From Streptomyces sp. SID12501 (GTDB taxonomy: Bacteria > Actinomycetota > Actinomycetes > Streptomycetales > Streptomycetaceae), in contig NZ_JAAGLU010000006.1 of assembly GCF_010550245.1 (NCBI RefSeq), forward strand, positions 62,001-126,000: DNA of 64,000 nucleotides. Direction: 5' to 3'. Within the stretch, counting starts at the first letter, position 1. Each line of letters starts with the position of its first letter. The notes beneath the pieces are model-generated. The model did no database searches and was not told the DNA's origin. It saw only the letters and a list, made by a program, of their open reading frames with translations. The translations under genes and the position numbers were made by a program. This document shows, piece by piece, positions 54,144-61,445 of this stretch.

Positions 54144-54929
54144 ATGGCAGCCGGAGAGGCCGGGGCAGGGACCGGCGGCGAGGCCGAATCCGCGGGGATG
54201 CGTACCGTCCAGCGGGCCATCGACGTTCTCGGGCTGTTCGACGAGGTCAGGCCCGCGCTGTCCCTGCGCGAGATCGTCAGGGACTCCGGGCTGCCGAAGA
54301 CCACCGTGCTGAGACTGCTCCAGACCCTGCGGCTCAACGGACTGCTCTGGGTCGACGAGCACGGCCGCTACCTCGCGGGCCCCGCGCTGCTGCGCTGGTC
54401 CCGGCTCGCCGAACAGGCCTGGCGACTGCCGCCCGCGGCCCGGGCGCTGCTGCGCGACCTCGCCGCCGAGCACAAGGAGACGGTGCACCTGTATGTGCGC
54501 CGGGACATCCACCGTGTCTGCATCGCCCAGGAAGAGGGCCCGCAGGCGCTGCGCCAGGTCGTGCGGGTGGGCGACGAACTCCCGCTGTGGGCGGGCGGCG
54601 TGGCCAAGGCGCTGCTGCTGGACGCCTCGGACGGGCTGCTGCTTCGGGTCGCGGAGGCCTCGCCGCAAGGCGCCGGACATCTGACGACCCTGAGAACCTG
54701 GATCGAGGAGGCCCGCGACCACGGGTACGCCGTGAGCCACGGCGAGCGCGAGGAGGGGCTGTCGGCGGTGGCCGTGCCGGTGCGGGGGAGGAGCGGGGCC
54801 GTGCTCGCCGCGCTGTCCTTCGGCGGGCCGAGTACGCGGTTCACGCCGGAGCGGGTGACACGGTTCGCGGCGGCGCTGCGCGGGGCGGCGGGCGAACTGG
54901 CGCGCGCGGGGCTGCCGTTCGAGGCGTAG
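54144..54929 (+). CDS. IclR family transcriptional regulator
   Basis: A 261-residue IclR protein. The HTH is at about 25-75 (LSLREIVRDSGLPKTTVLRL) and the effector domain from 90 to 250, with AEHKETVHLYVRRDIHRVCI near 110. AGGAGGAA lies 6 nt before ATG 54144. It may be the PcaR/PcaU-type activator or repressor of related aromatic genes. The last 65 nt of the gene and the following 60 nt are repeated downstream. Confidence 0.87.
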   Translation: MAAGEAGAGTGGEAESAGMRTVQRAIDVLGLFDEVRPALSLREIVRDSGLPKTTVLRLLQTLRLNGLLWVDEHGRYLAGPALLRWSRLAEQAWRLPPAARALLRDLAAEHKETVHLYVRRDIHRVCIAQEEGPQALRQVVRVGDELPLWAGGVAKALLLDASDGLLLRVAEASPQGAGHLTTLRTWIEEARDHGYAVSHGEREEGLSAVAVPVRGRSGAVLAALSFGGPSTRFTPERVTRFAAALRGAAGELARAGLPFEA

Positions 54930-55160
54930 GCGCTCCGCTGGATGCGTGATGCGGCGATCGTGGGCCCGGTGTGGCTGGTCGTGCCTCGCGGTTTGCGGTG
55001 GCGTTGCGTGGGGCGACGGCGGAACTGGCGCGGGCGGGGCTGCTGTTCGAGGCGTGGCGCTCCGCTGGCCGCGTGATGCGGTCATCGTGGGCCCGGGGCG
55101 GCTGGTCGTGCTTCGAGGCGGCGGGCGGGACTGGCGTGGGCGGGGCTGCTGTTCGAGGCG
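54861..55160. repeat. Imperfect tandem duplication of the IclR gene 3' end
   Basis: Unit 1 (54861-54988) begins CGGTTCGCGGCGGCGCTGCG and includes the IclR stop. Unit 2 (54989-about 55115) repeats it at roughly 85-90 percent identity with CGGTTTGCGGTGGCGTTGCG. A third, shortened unit runs from about 55116 to 55160. Unit 2 still encodes ALRGATAELARAGLLFEA, matching the IclR C-terminus, but has no start. Confidence 0.75.
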
Positions 55161-55186
55161 GTGCGGTGCGATCACCGCGGGTCCGC

Positions 55187-55240
55187 TGTGGCCGGTTGCG
55201 CCCGCGCGGCGGAGCCGCCTGTGTCGCTGCCCCGCGCCCG
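55187..55240. repeat. Intergenic repeat family, degenerate copy
   Basis: GTGGCCGGTTGCGCCCGCGC followed by GGCGGAGCCGCC and CTGCCCCGCGCCCG resembles the long form. A partial copy also occurs at 54969-54990. The rest of 54930-55347 shows no gene. Confidence 0.55.
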
Positions 55241-55347
55241 TCGTGGAGCCGGGGCGCGGTACTCGGCGCCGCCCGGCCCGACTTGGAGGCGCGGACGGGA
55301 CGTCGTACCGGGCACCGCGCCGCGCATCGGACGTCAGGTCATAGGCC

Positions 55348-56355
55348 TCACGCCGTCGCGAACACCACCCACACCTGCCCCTTCGCGAAGTTCACCGGCG
55401 TGCCGTCGGCCGTTGTGAAGTCCGTCCCCTCCGTGGCGGACCCGCGACGCCAGTCCACGTCGAACGCCCGCCCGTCGCGCAGCACTTGAGCCCGGCCCGA
55501 GCCCACGGACGGGGTGTACGGCGAGTTGTTGCCGAGGACGTCGTGGAACCGTGACTCGCGCACCTTCACGTACTGCACGACGACCGTCGCGGCGGCGATC
55601 CGCGCGCCGTCGGTCGCGACGGTCGGGGTGCCGTCCATCGACACCAGCCAGCCGTGCCGGTCAGCGGACCAGGTGAACGTGAAGCGCGCCGACGGGAAGC
55701 GGACGGTGCGCGACTTCGCAGGGGTTCCGCCCTCGGGAGCGGCGCCGTAACGGAAGCCGGTCGTCAGCGCCTCCGCTCCCGGCGCGGCGCCGATCAGCCG
55801 CCGCGGCCTCAGGTACAGGTTGTGCGGCGCCGCCTTGTCCGTGCCCCGGTAGTAGGCGCCGGAAGCCGCCGACTCCGGGGACTCGGCGGTCAGCGGTGCC
55901 CGGTCGATCAGCGGCAGCAGCTTGCGCTGGGCGCCGGAGAAGGCGAGCGTCGGCTCGTCGAACTGACGTAGTAGCTCCAGGTCGGACTCACGCGCGCTGC
56001 GCACCGGCCCGACGGTCTCCGGCAGTCGGGTCGCGTACACCGCCATCAGCCGGCTCAGACCACCCTCGACCTGCTCGGCGTACACGATGTCCGCCGCGTC
56101 CAGGCCCGTCTGGGGGCGGGCCGCGCGGACGTTGTCGATCTTCACGGCGAGGACCGGGCCGACGCTCTTCGGATCGGGCGATTCGCGTTGGCCGGGTTCC
56201 TGGCTCCGGCTGCGGGTCTGCCCGCGCCCGTCGTCGGAGGGGCGGTCGTCCGTCGTGCAGCCGGCCATCAGAGAGGCCGTCACGGCGCCGGCCACCAGCG
56301 CCGCCGTGGCCGTTCCGCGCCGCCGCGCCCGTGTCGTTCGCGCCATCTGTCGCAT
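55348..56355 (-). CDS. DUF3048 lipoprotein
   Basis: A protein of about 335 residues. After a basic N-terminus, a hydrophobic core and lipobox LMAGC (Cys near 33) mark a lipoprotein. The two DUF3048 parts follow: an N-terminal domain with LAVKIDNVRAARPQTGLDAA and DIVYAEQVEGGLSRLMAVYA, and a C-terminal domain ending DFTTADGTPVNFAKGQVWVV. Members such as YerB sit outside the membrane. The role is unknown, with links to cell-envelope metabolism. ATG 56355 was chosen; 56346 and GTG 56373 are alternatives, none with a clear ribosome site. Confidence 0.85.
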   Translation of the reverse strand: MRQMARTTRARRRGTATAALVAGAVTASLMAGCTTDDRPSDDGRGQTRSRSQEPGQRESPDPKSVGPVLAVKIDNVRAARPQTGLDAADIVYAEQVEGGLSRLMAVYATRLPETVGPVRSARESDLELLRQFDEPTLAFSGAQRKLLPLIDRAPLTAESPESAASGAYYRGTDKAAPHNLYLRPRRLIGAAPGAEALTTGFRYGAAPEGGTPAKSRTVRFPSARFTFTWSADRHGWLVSMDGTPTVATDGARIAAATVVVQYVKVRESRFHDVLGNNSPYTPSVGSGRAQVLRDGRAFDVDWRRGSATEGTDFTTADGTPVNFAKGQVWVVFATA

Positions 56356-56488
56356 GCCCACCGTCGCCACCACATCCGTATCTACGATTGTGCGCTTATC
56401 GGATCATTGGTGGCCATACCCGATCGGTTCTGTTCGCGCACATCGAAGGGGCCGAACAGCCCACGGAGGGGATGCCCGAAGGGTGACC

Positions 56489-57559
56489 TCAGCCCTGCGG
56501 GCCGAGGATCTCCCCGAGGTCGTACCCCACCGGCTCGTCCAGCTGGTCGTACGTACAGCTGTCCGCCGTACGGTCCGGGCGCCAGCGGCGGAAACGGGCG
56601 GTGTGCCGGAAGCGCACCCCGTTCTCCATGTGGTCGTACGCCACCTCGGCCACCAGTTCGGGCCGCAGCGGAATCCACGAGAGGTCCTTCTTCGCCGACC
56701 AGCGGCTCGGCGCCCCCGGCAGCCTCGCCGCCTCGTGGGCCGCCTCGTCCGCCCAGGCGGCCCACGGATGCTCGCGCACGTCCGCGAGCCGCAGCGGCTC
56801 CAGCTCCTCGACGAGTTCGGCGCGCCGCTTCATCGGAAACGCCGCGCTCACCCCGACATGCTGGAGGGTGCCCCGGGCGTCGTACAGCCCGAGCAGCAGC
56901 GAGCCCACGATCGGTCCGCTCTTGTGCAGCCGGTACCCGGCGACCACGGCATCCGCCGTCCGCTCGTGCTTGATCTTGAACATCACCCGCTCGTCCGGCC
57001 GGTAGCGCAGGGTGAGCGGCTTGGCGATGACACCGTCGAGGCCCGCACCCTCGTACTGCTCGAACCACCGTCGCGCCACCTCGATGTCGGTGGTCGCCGG
57101 CGCCACGTGCACGGGCGGGGTCACGTCGGACAACGCCATGGTGAGCAGTGCGCGCCGGTCGGTCAGCGGGACGTCGAGGAGCGACTCGTCACCCAGCGCC
57201 AGCAGGTCGAACGCGACGAACGAGGCGGGATTCCGCTCGGCCAGCGTCCGCACCCGGGACTCGGCGGGGTGAATGCGCTCGGTGAGCGCGTCGAAGTCGA
57301 GACGTCCACCATGCGCGATCACGACCTCGCCGTCCACCACGCAACGCTGGGGCAGCCGCTCCCGCAGCGCCGCCACCAGCTCGGGAAAGTACCTGGTCAG
57401 CGACTTGCCGGTGCGACTGCCGACCTCGATCTCGGCGCCGTCACGGAACACGATGGCCCGAAAGCCGTCCCACTTCGCCTCGTACTGCATGTCCGGGGGG
57501 ATCTTGGCCACGGACTTGGCGAGCATGGGTTTCACGGGGGGCATGACCGGTAGATCCAT
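56489..57559 (-). CDS. ATP-dependent DNA ligase (LigC/LigD ligase-domain type)
   Basis: A 356-residue ligase. The adenylation Lys is in YEAKWDGFRAIV (residue 29), with VVDGEVV near 83, FDLLALGDESLL near 122, DGVIAKPL near 185 and FKIKHERTADAVVAG near 203. An OB-fold follows. It seals nicks in NHEJ or repair. No primase or nuclease domain is attached. It is divergent from the LigD-type polymerase gene across 74 nt; Streptomyces often encodes these as separate genes. No ribosome site is visible, so the message may be leaderless. Confidence 0.92.
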   Translation of the reverse strand: MDLPVMPPVKPMLAKSVAKIPPDMQYEAKWDGFRAIVFRDGAEIEVGSRTGKSLTRYFPELVAALRERLPQRCVVDGEVVIAHGGRLDFDALTERIHPAESRVRTLAERNPASFVAFDLLALGDESLLDVPLTDRRALLTMALSDVTPPVHVAPATTDIEVARRWFEQYEGAGLDGVIAKPLTLRYRPDERVMFKIKHERTADAVVAGYRLHKSGPIVGSLLLGLYDARGTLQHVGVSAAFPMKRRAELVEELEPLRLADVREHPWAAWADEAAHEAARLPGAPSRWSAKKDLSWIPLRPELVAEVAYDHMENGVRFRHTARFRRWRPDRTADSCTYDQLDEPVGYDLGEILGPQG

Positions 57560-57633
57560 GATTCGATTCTGCGCGTCCACGGTCGCAATCGCCCGGTGTG
57601 CGAGCTGTGCGCGGTGCGCCTACCGTGGCTCGC

Positions 57634-58644
57634 ATGGGCGAAGCGGTGGAGCTGGAGGCGTTCGGTCGGACGGTGCGGCTGTCCAGCCCGGGCAAGGTCT
57701 TCTTTCCGGAGTGCGGGTTCACCAAGCTCGACCTCGCCCAGTACTACCTCGCGGTCGGCCCCGGCATCCTGCGTGCGCTGCGTGACCGGCCCACCACTCT
57801 GGAACGCTATCCGGACGGGGTGGCCGGCGAGAACTTCTTCCAGAAGCGGGCGCCCAAGAACATGCCCGACTGGATTCCGACCGCCCACATCACCTTTCCC
57901 AGCGGTCGCAGCGCCGACGAGATGTGCCCGACCGAGGTCGCCGCCGTGCTGTGGGCCGCCCAGTTCGGGACCCTCACCTTTCATCCCTGGCCGGTGCGCC
58001 GCGCCGACGTCGACCACCCCGACGAACTGCGCATCGACCTCGACCCGCAGCCCGGTACGGACTATGGGGACGCGGTGCGCGCCGCGCACGAACTGCGCGC
58101 CGTGCTCGACGAGTTCGGCGGTCTGCGCGGCTGGCCCAAGACCTCCGGCGGACGGGGGCTGCATGTCTTCGTGCCGATCGAACCGCGCTGGACGTTCACG
58201 CAGGTGCGGCGGGCGGCGATCGCCGTCGGGCGGGAACTCGAGCGGCGGATGCCGGAACAGGTGACCACCAAGTGGTGGAAGGAGGAACGCGGGGAGCGGA
58301 TCTTCGTCGACTACAACCAGACCGCACGAGATCGCACCATCGCGTCCGCCTACTCCGTACGGCCCCACCCGCACGCTCCCGTCTCGGCGCCGCTGAAGTG
58401 GGAGGAGGTCGCCGACGCGCGGCCCCGTGACTTCGACCTCGCGACCATGCCCGGCCGGTTCGCCCGACTCGGCGACGTCCACGCGGACATGGACGACCAC
58501 GCCTTCTCCCTCGACGCCCTGCTCGAACTCGCCACCCGCGACGAACACGAGCACGGACTCGGTGACCTGCCGTATCCCCCGGAGTACCCGAAGATGCCGG
58601 GCGAGCCCAAACGCGTACAGCCGAGCCGGGCCCGCAAGGACTGA
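57634..58644 (+). CDS. LigD-type DNA polymerase/primase domain protein
   Basis: A 336-residue stand-alone polymerase of the archaeo-eukaryotic primase superfamily. Catalytic Asp pair is in RIDLDPQPGTDY near 139, with KTSGGRGLHVFVPI near 170 and KWWKEERGERIFVDYNQ near 215. In mycobacteria this domain is fused to LigD and fills or extends broken ends. TACCGT ends 7 nt before ATG 57634, consistent with a leaderless transcript. Confidence 0.92.
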   Translation: MGEAVELEAFGRTVRLSSPGKVFFPECGFTKLDLAQYYLAVGPGILRALRDRPTTLERYPDGVAGENFFQKRAPKNMPDWIPTAHITFPSGRSADEMCPTEVAAVLWAAQFGTLTFHPWPVRRADVDHPDELRIDLDPQPGTDYGDAVRAAHELRAVLDEFGGLRGWPKTSGGRGLHVFVPIEPRWTFTQVRRAAIAVGRELERRMPEQVTTKWWKEERGERIFVDYNQTARDRTIASAYSVRPHPHAPVSAPLKWEEVADARPRDFDLATMPGRFARLGDVHADMDDHAFSLDALLELATRDEHEHGLGDLPYPPEYPKMPGEPKRVQPSRARKD

Positions 58645-58774
58645 CTTGGGTGGGTGGCGGGCTTCGTGGGTGTTCCGGGCGCGGACCGAACTCCTTCGGC
58701 TGCCAGATGATCGTGGGGGAGGGGGTCGGGCGGACGGGAGAGCCGCGGCTGTCGCACGAGCACCGACGGGATCC

Positions 58775-58786
58775 GAGAGCGCTCTC
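58775..58786. promoter_or_regulatory. LacI-type palindrome
   Basis: GAGAGCGCTCTC is a perfect 12-bp palindrome of the GAGCGCTC class bound by Streptomyces sugar LacI regulators such as CebR. It lies 57 bp before the LacI gene start, suggesting autoregulation. Confidence 0.6.
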
Positions 58787-58842
58787 ATCCGGTGCCGGGC
58801 CGGGACTATCCTGATCGGTAACCGCCGATGAGGAGCCCCGAA

Positions 58843-59877
58843 GTGACCGAGACCGCGTCGCGTCCCACCCTGGAGGCCGTGGCCGCGAGGGCGGGGGTCT
58901 CCCGGGCCACCGCGTCACGCGTCGTGAACGGCGGGGACGGTGTGCGCGAACCCCTCGTGGAACGGGTCAGGCAGGCTGTCGAGGAACTCGGTTACGTGCC
59001 CAACCAGGCGGCCCGCTCCCTCGTGACGAAACGGCACGACGCCATCGCCGTCGTCATCGCCGAACCGGAGACCAGGGTCTTCGCCGACCCTTTCTTCGCG
59101 CTCCAACTCCGTGGGATCAGCAAGGAGTTGACCGCCCACGACTCCCAACTCGTGCTGCTGCTCACCGAGGGGCGCGACGACCACTCCCGCGTCGGCAGGT
59201 ATCTCGCCGGCGGGCATGTCGACGGCGCCCTCGTCTTCTCCCTGCACCTCGACGACCCGCTGCCCGGCCTGGTCCAGCGCGCCGGCGTGCCCACCGTGTT
59301 CGGCGGCCGGCCCGGCTGGAGCGACGGCAACCGGGACGCCGTGTACGTCGACAGCGACAACCGGGGCGGTGCCCGCGCGGCCGTACGGCACCTCGTCGCC
59401 CTGGGGCGGACGCGGATCGCGCACATCACGGGCCCCCTCGACCAGACCTCGGGGGCGGACCGGCTCGACGGGTTCCGGGACGTCATGCCCGCCGCCGACC
59501 CGCGACTGATCGCCGAGAGCGACTTCACCCCGGCGGGCGGGGAACGCGCGATGCGTGAACTCCTGGACCGGTGCCCGGACCTGGACGCCGTGTTCGCCGC
59601 CAACGACCTCACCGCCTCGGGCGCCCTGCGCGTCCTGCGCGAACGCGGAAGGCGCGTGCCCGAGGACGTCGCCGTGGTCGGCTTCGACGACATGCTGCCG
59701 GTCGCCGAACAGACCGACCCGCCGCTCACCACGGTCCGCCAGGACATCGAGGAGATGGGCAGGCTGATGGCCCGCCTGCTGCTGAGCGACCTCGACCCCG
59801 CCGGCACGCCCGGCCCGACGGGCACGCCGTCCGGCCTGGTGCTGCCTACGACGCTGGTCCGCCGGGCCTCGGCGTAG
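58843..59877 (+). CDS. LacI family transcriptional regulator
   Basis: The protein has 344 residues from GTG 58843, chosen because GAGGAG lies 7 nt upstream; ATG 58828 is the alternative. The LacI HTH TLEAVAARAGVSRATASRVV is at about 9-28, with the hinge ELGYVPNQAARSL near 50. The periplasmic-binding-like domain shows GGHVDGALVFS and VGFDDM near 275. It has no catabolic genes adjacent; a VOC gene lies beyond a repeat. It may control only itself plus distant genes. Confidence 0.9.
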   Translation: MTETASRPTLEAVAARAGVSRATASRVVNGGDGVREPLVERVRQAVEELGYVPNQAARSLVTKRHDAIAVVIAEPETRVFADPFFALQLRGISKELTAHDSQLVLLLTEGRDDHSRVGRYLAGGHVDGALVFSLHLDDPLPGLVQRAGVPTVFGGRPGWSDGNRDAVYVDSDNRGGARAAVRHLVALGRTRIAHITGPLDQTSGADRLDGFRDVMPAADPRLIAESDFTPAGGERAMRELLDRCPDLDAVFAANDLTASGALRVLRERGRRVPEDVAVVGFDDMLPVAEQTDPPLTTVRQDIEEMGRLMARLLLSDLDPAGTPGPTGTPSGLVLPTTLVRRASA

Positions 59878-59930
59878 CTCCCCGCGGTAGGCGGTAGGCG
59901 GTAGGCGGTTCGCGGGGTAGTCGGTTCGTC

Positions 59931-60000
59931 GGCTGCGGGCCCGGCGGGGCTGGTCGCGCCTCGCGGCGGAGCCGCAAATCGACACAGCCCCGTGCCTCTC
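59931..60000. repeat. Intergenic repeat family, copy (long form)
   Basis: GGGGCTGGTCGCGCCTCGCG followed by GCGGAGCCGCAAATCGACAC and AGCCCCGTGCC matches 30437-30490. A small GGTAGGC triplet repeat (59886-59906) precedes it. Confidence 0.75.
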
Positions 60001-60023
60001 CTGGGCACCTGTCGCCCCCATCC

Positions 60024-60815
60024 CTACATCTGTGCCGGCGCGCTCTTGATCACCGCGAAGCGTGCCCCGAACGGGTCGGTGAGCCGGGCGATGCGGCCGA
60101 CGCCCTCCAGGTCCGTGGCCGGCATCCGGACCTGACCGCCGTGTTCCTGGGCCGTGGCGACCGTCGCGTCGGTGTCGGCGACCTCGAAGTACGGCAGCCA
60201 GTACGGAGTGGTCTCGATGCCCGTCGGGTCGTCGTCCACATCGACGACTCCGCCGAACATCCCGTCGTCCCCGGTACCCGCCGGGTTCACGCACGTGTAC
60301 GAGCCGCCCGGGAACGGCACCGCCGAGGTCTCCAGGCCCAGCACCGCGCCGTAGAACGCGGCGACCTTGGGGACGTCCGTCGTGTAGAGCTCGACCCAGC
60401 ACAGGGAGCCGGTCTCGCCGGCGATGTCGAGGCCCTTGATCCGGCCGGGCTGCCAGAGGCCGAAGACGGCGCCGGTGGTGTCGGTGAGGATGGCCATCCG
60501 GCCCGCGTCCATGACATCCATGGGCGGCGCCGGGACGCCGCCCCCGGCCTGCTCGGCGGCCTTGGCGGTGGCGTCGACGTCCGAGGTCTGGAAGGACACC
60601 GTCCAGGACGGCGGCCCCTGGCCCTCGCCGCTCTGCATGCCGCCCGCGACGGTCCGCCCGCCCAGCTGGAAGAAGCCGTATCCGCCGCCTTCGGGGCCCG
60701 CCGACCGGAAGTCCCAGCCGAAGAGCGCCCGGTAGAAGGAGGTGGCACCCTCGATGTCGGGGGTGCCGAGGTCGATCCAGTTCGGAGCGCCGGTCACGAA
60801 ACGGGTGGTGAGCAT
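60024..60815 (-). CDS. VOC superfamily protein, two glyoxalase-like domains
   Basis: A 263-residue protein with two VOC modules (about 5-125 and 135-260). The first starts NWIDLGTPDIEGATSFYRAL and the second CWVELYTTDVPKVAAFYGAV. Two-domain VOC proteins of this size include hydroxylase-like and antibiotic-resistance-like enzymes. Metal ligands are not certain from sequence. GAGGAGG precedes ATG 60815 at proper spacing. Confidence 0.85.
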   Translation of the reverse strand: MLTTRFVTGAPNWIDLGTPDIEGATSFYRALFGWDFRSAGPEGGGYGFFQLGGRTVAGGMQSGEGQGPPSWTVSFQTSDVDATAKAAEQAGGGVPAPPMDVMDAGRMAILTDTTGAVFGLWQPGRIKGLDIAGETGSLCWVELYTTDVPKVAAFYGAVLGLETSAVPFPGGSYTCVNPAGTGDDGMFGGVVDVDDDPTGIETTPYWLPYFEVADTDATVATAQEHGGQVRMPATDLEGVGRIARLTDPFGARFAVIKSAPAQM

Positions 60816-61133
60816 CATTGCCCTCCTCTGTGGGCCCGCCCTCTGTGAGGGACCCGTTGCCTGTTCTGCCGAGTCTTGCACCGCCCACTGACAATCGCTG
60901 CCGGAGTGCTTCCGCGGACCCGAACACCGGTTGCGGTCACCCTGGGTGAGGGGGAGGGTGCGGGTTGTTCCAGAAGGCTCCGCGCGCCGCCGTGCGCTCG
61001 CGCATCCGGTGGGAGCATCATCGGGCGAACCGGCGACTAGCGAGACGCCCGGGCCGTTCGATGAGCGGGCCCGTAGGCCGCCGTTGATCGGACGTTGAGC
61101 GAACGTTTTTCACCACCCGGCACGATCTCGTGC
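60816..61133. other. Region upstream of the WhiB-family gene
   Basis: No gene in 318 bases. CGTT repeats (GGACGTTGAGCGAACGTTTTT, in two parts at 61091-61110) lie close to the WhiB gene start and could mark its promoter. No ribosome site precedes ATG 61134. Confidence 0.4.
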
Positions 61134-61388
61134 ATGCACTACGAGACGATCACCCCGATGGACAGCGCCTGGCAGGCGCAGGCCCTGTGTGCGGAGACCG
61201 GGGCCGACTTCTTCTTTCCCGAGCCGGGCAGCTCGGTGCGCGAGGCGAAACGCATCTGCGGGATGTGCGAGATGCGCCCCGCCTGTCTGGAGTACGCACT
61301 CAGCAACGACGAACGGTTCGGCGTCTGGGGCGGCCTCTCCGAGAAGGAGCGACTCAACCTCAGGCGCACCTCACGCACCTCGCACTGA
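61134..61388 (+). CDS. WhiB family Fe-S transcriptional regulator
   Basis: An 84-residue Wbl protein. The four Fe-S ligands are Cys19, Cys42, Cys45 and Cys51, followed by the GVWGG turn at 63-67 and the basic C-terminal KERLNLRR. It would bind a 4Fe-4S cluster and act with the primary sigma factor. ATG 61134 was preferred because the family starts just before the first Cys; upstream codons in frame have no homology. Which Wbl subgroup it belongs to is unclear. No ribosome site is seen, so the message may be leaderless. Confidence 0.9.
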   Translation: MHYETITPMDSAWQAQALCAETGADFFFPEPGSSVREAKRICGMCEMRPACLEYALSNDERFGVWGGLSEKERLNLRRTSRTSH

Positions 61389-61445
61389 CCTCTCTGACGG
61401 TAATTGCTGTACGCCGACCGGTTGTGAGCGGGCACAATCCAGTTC

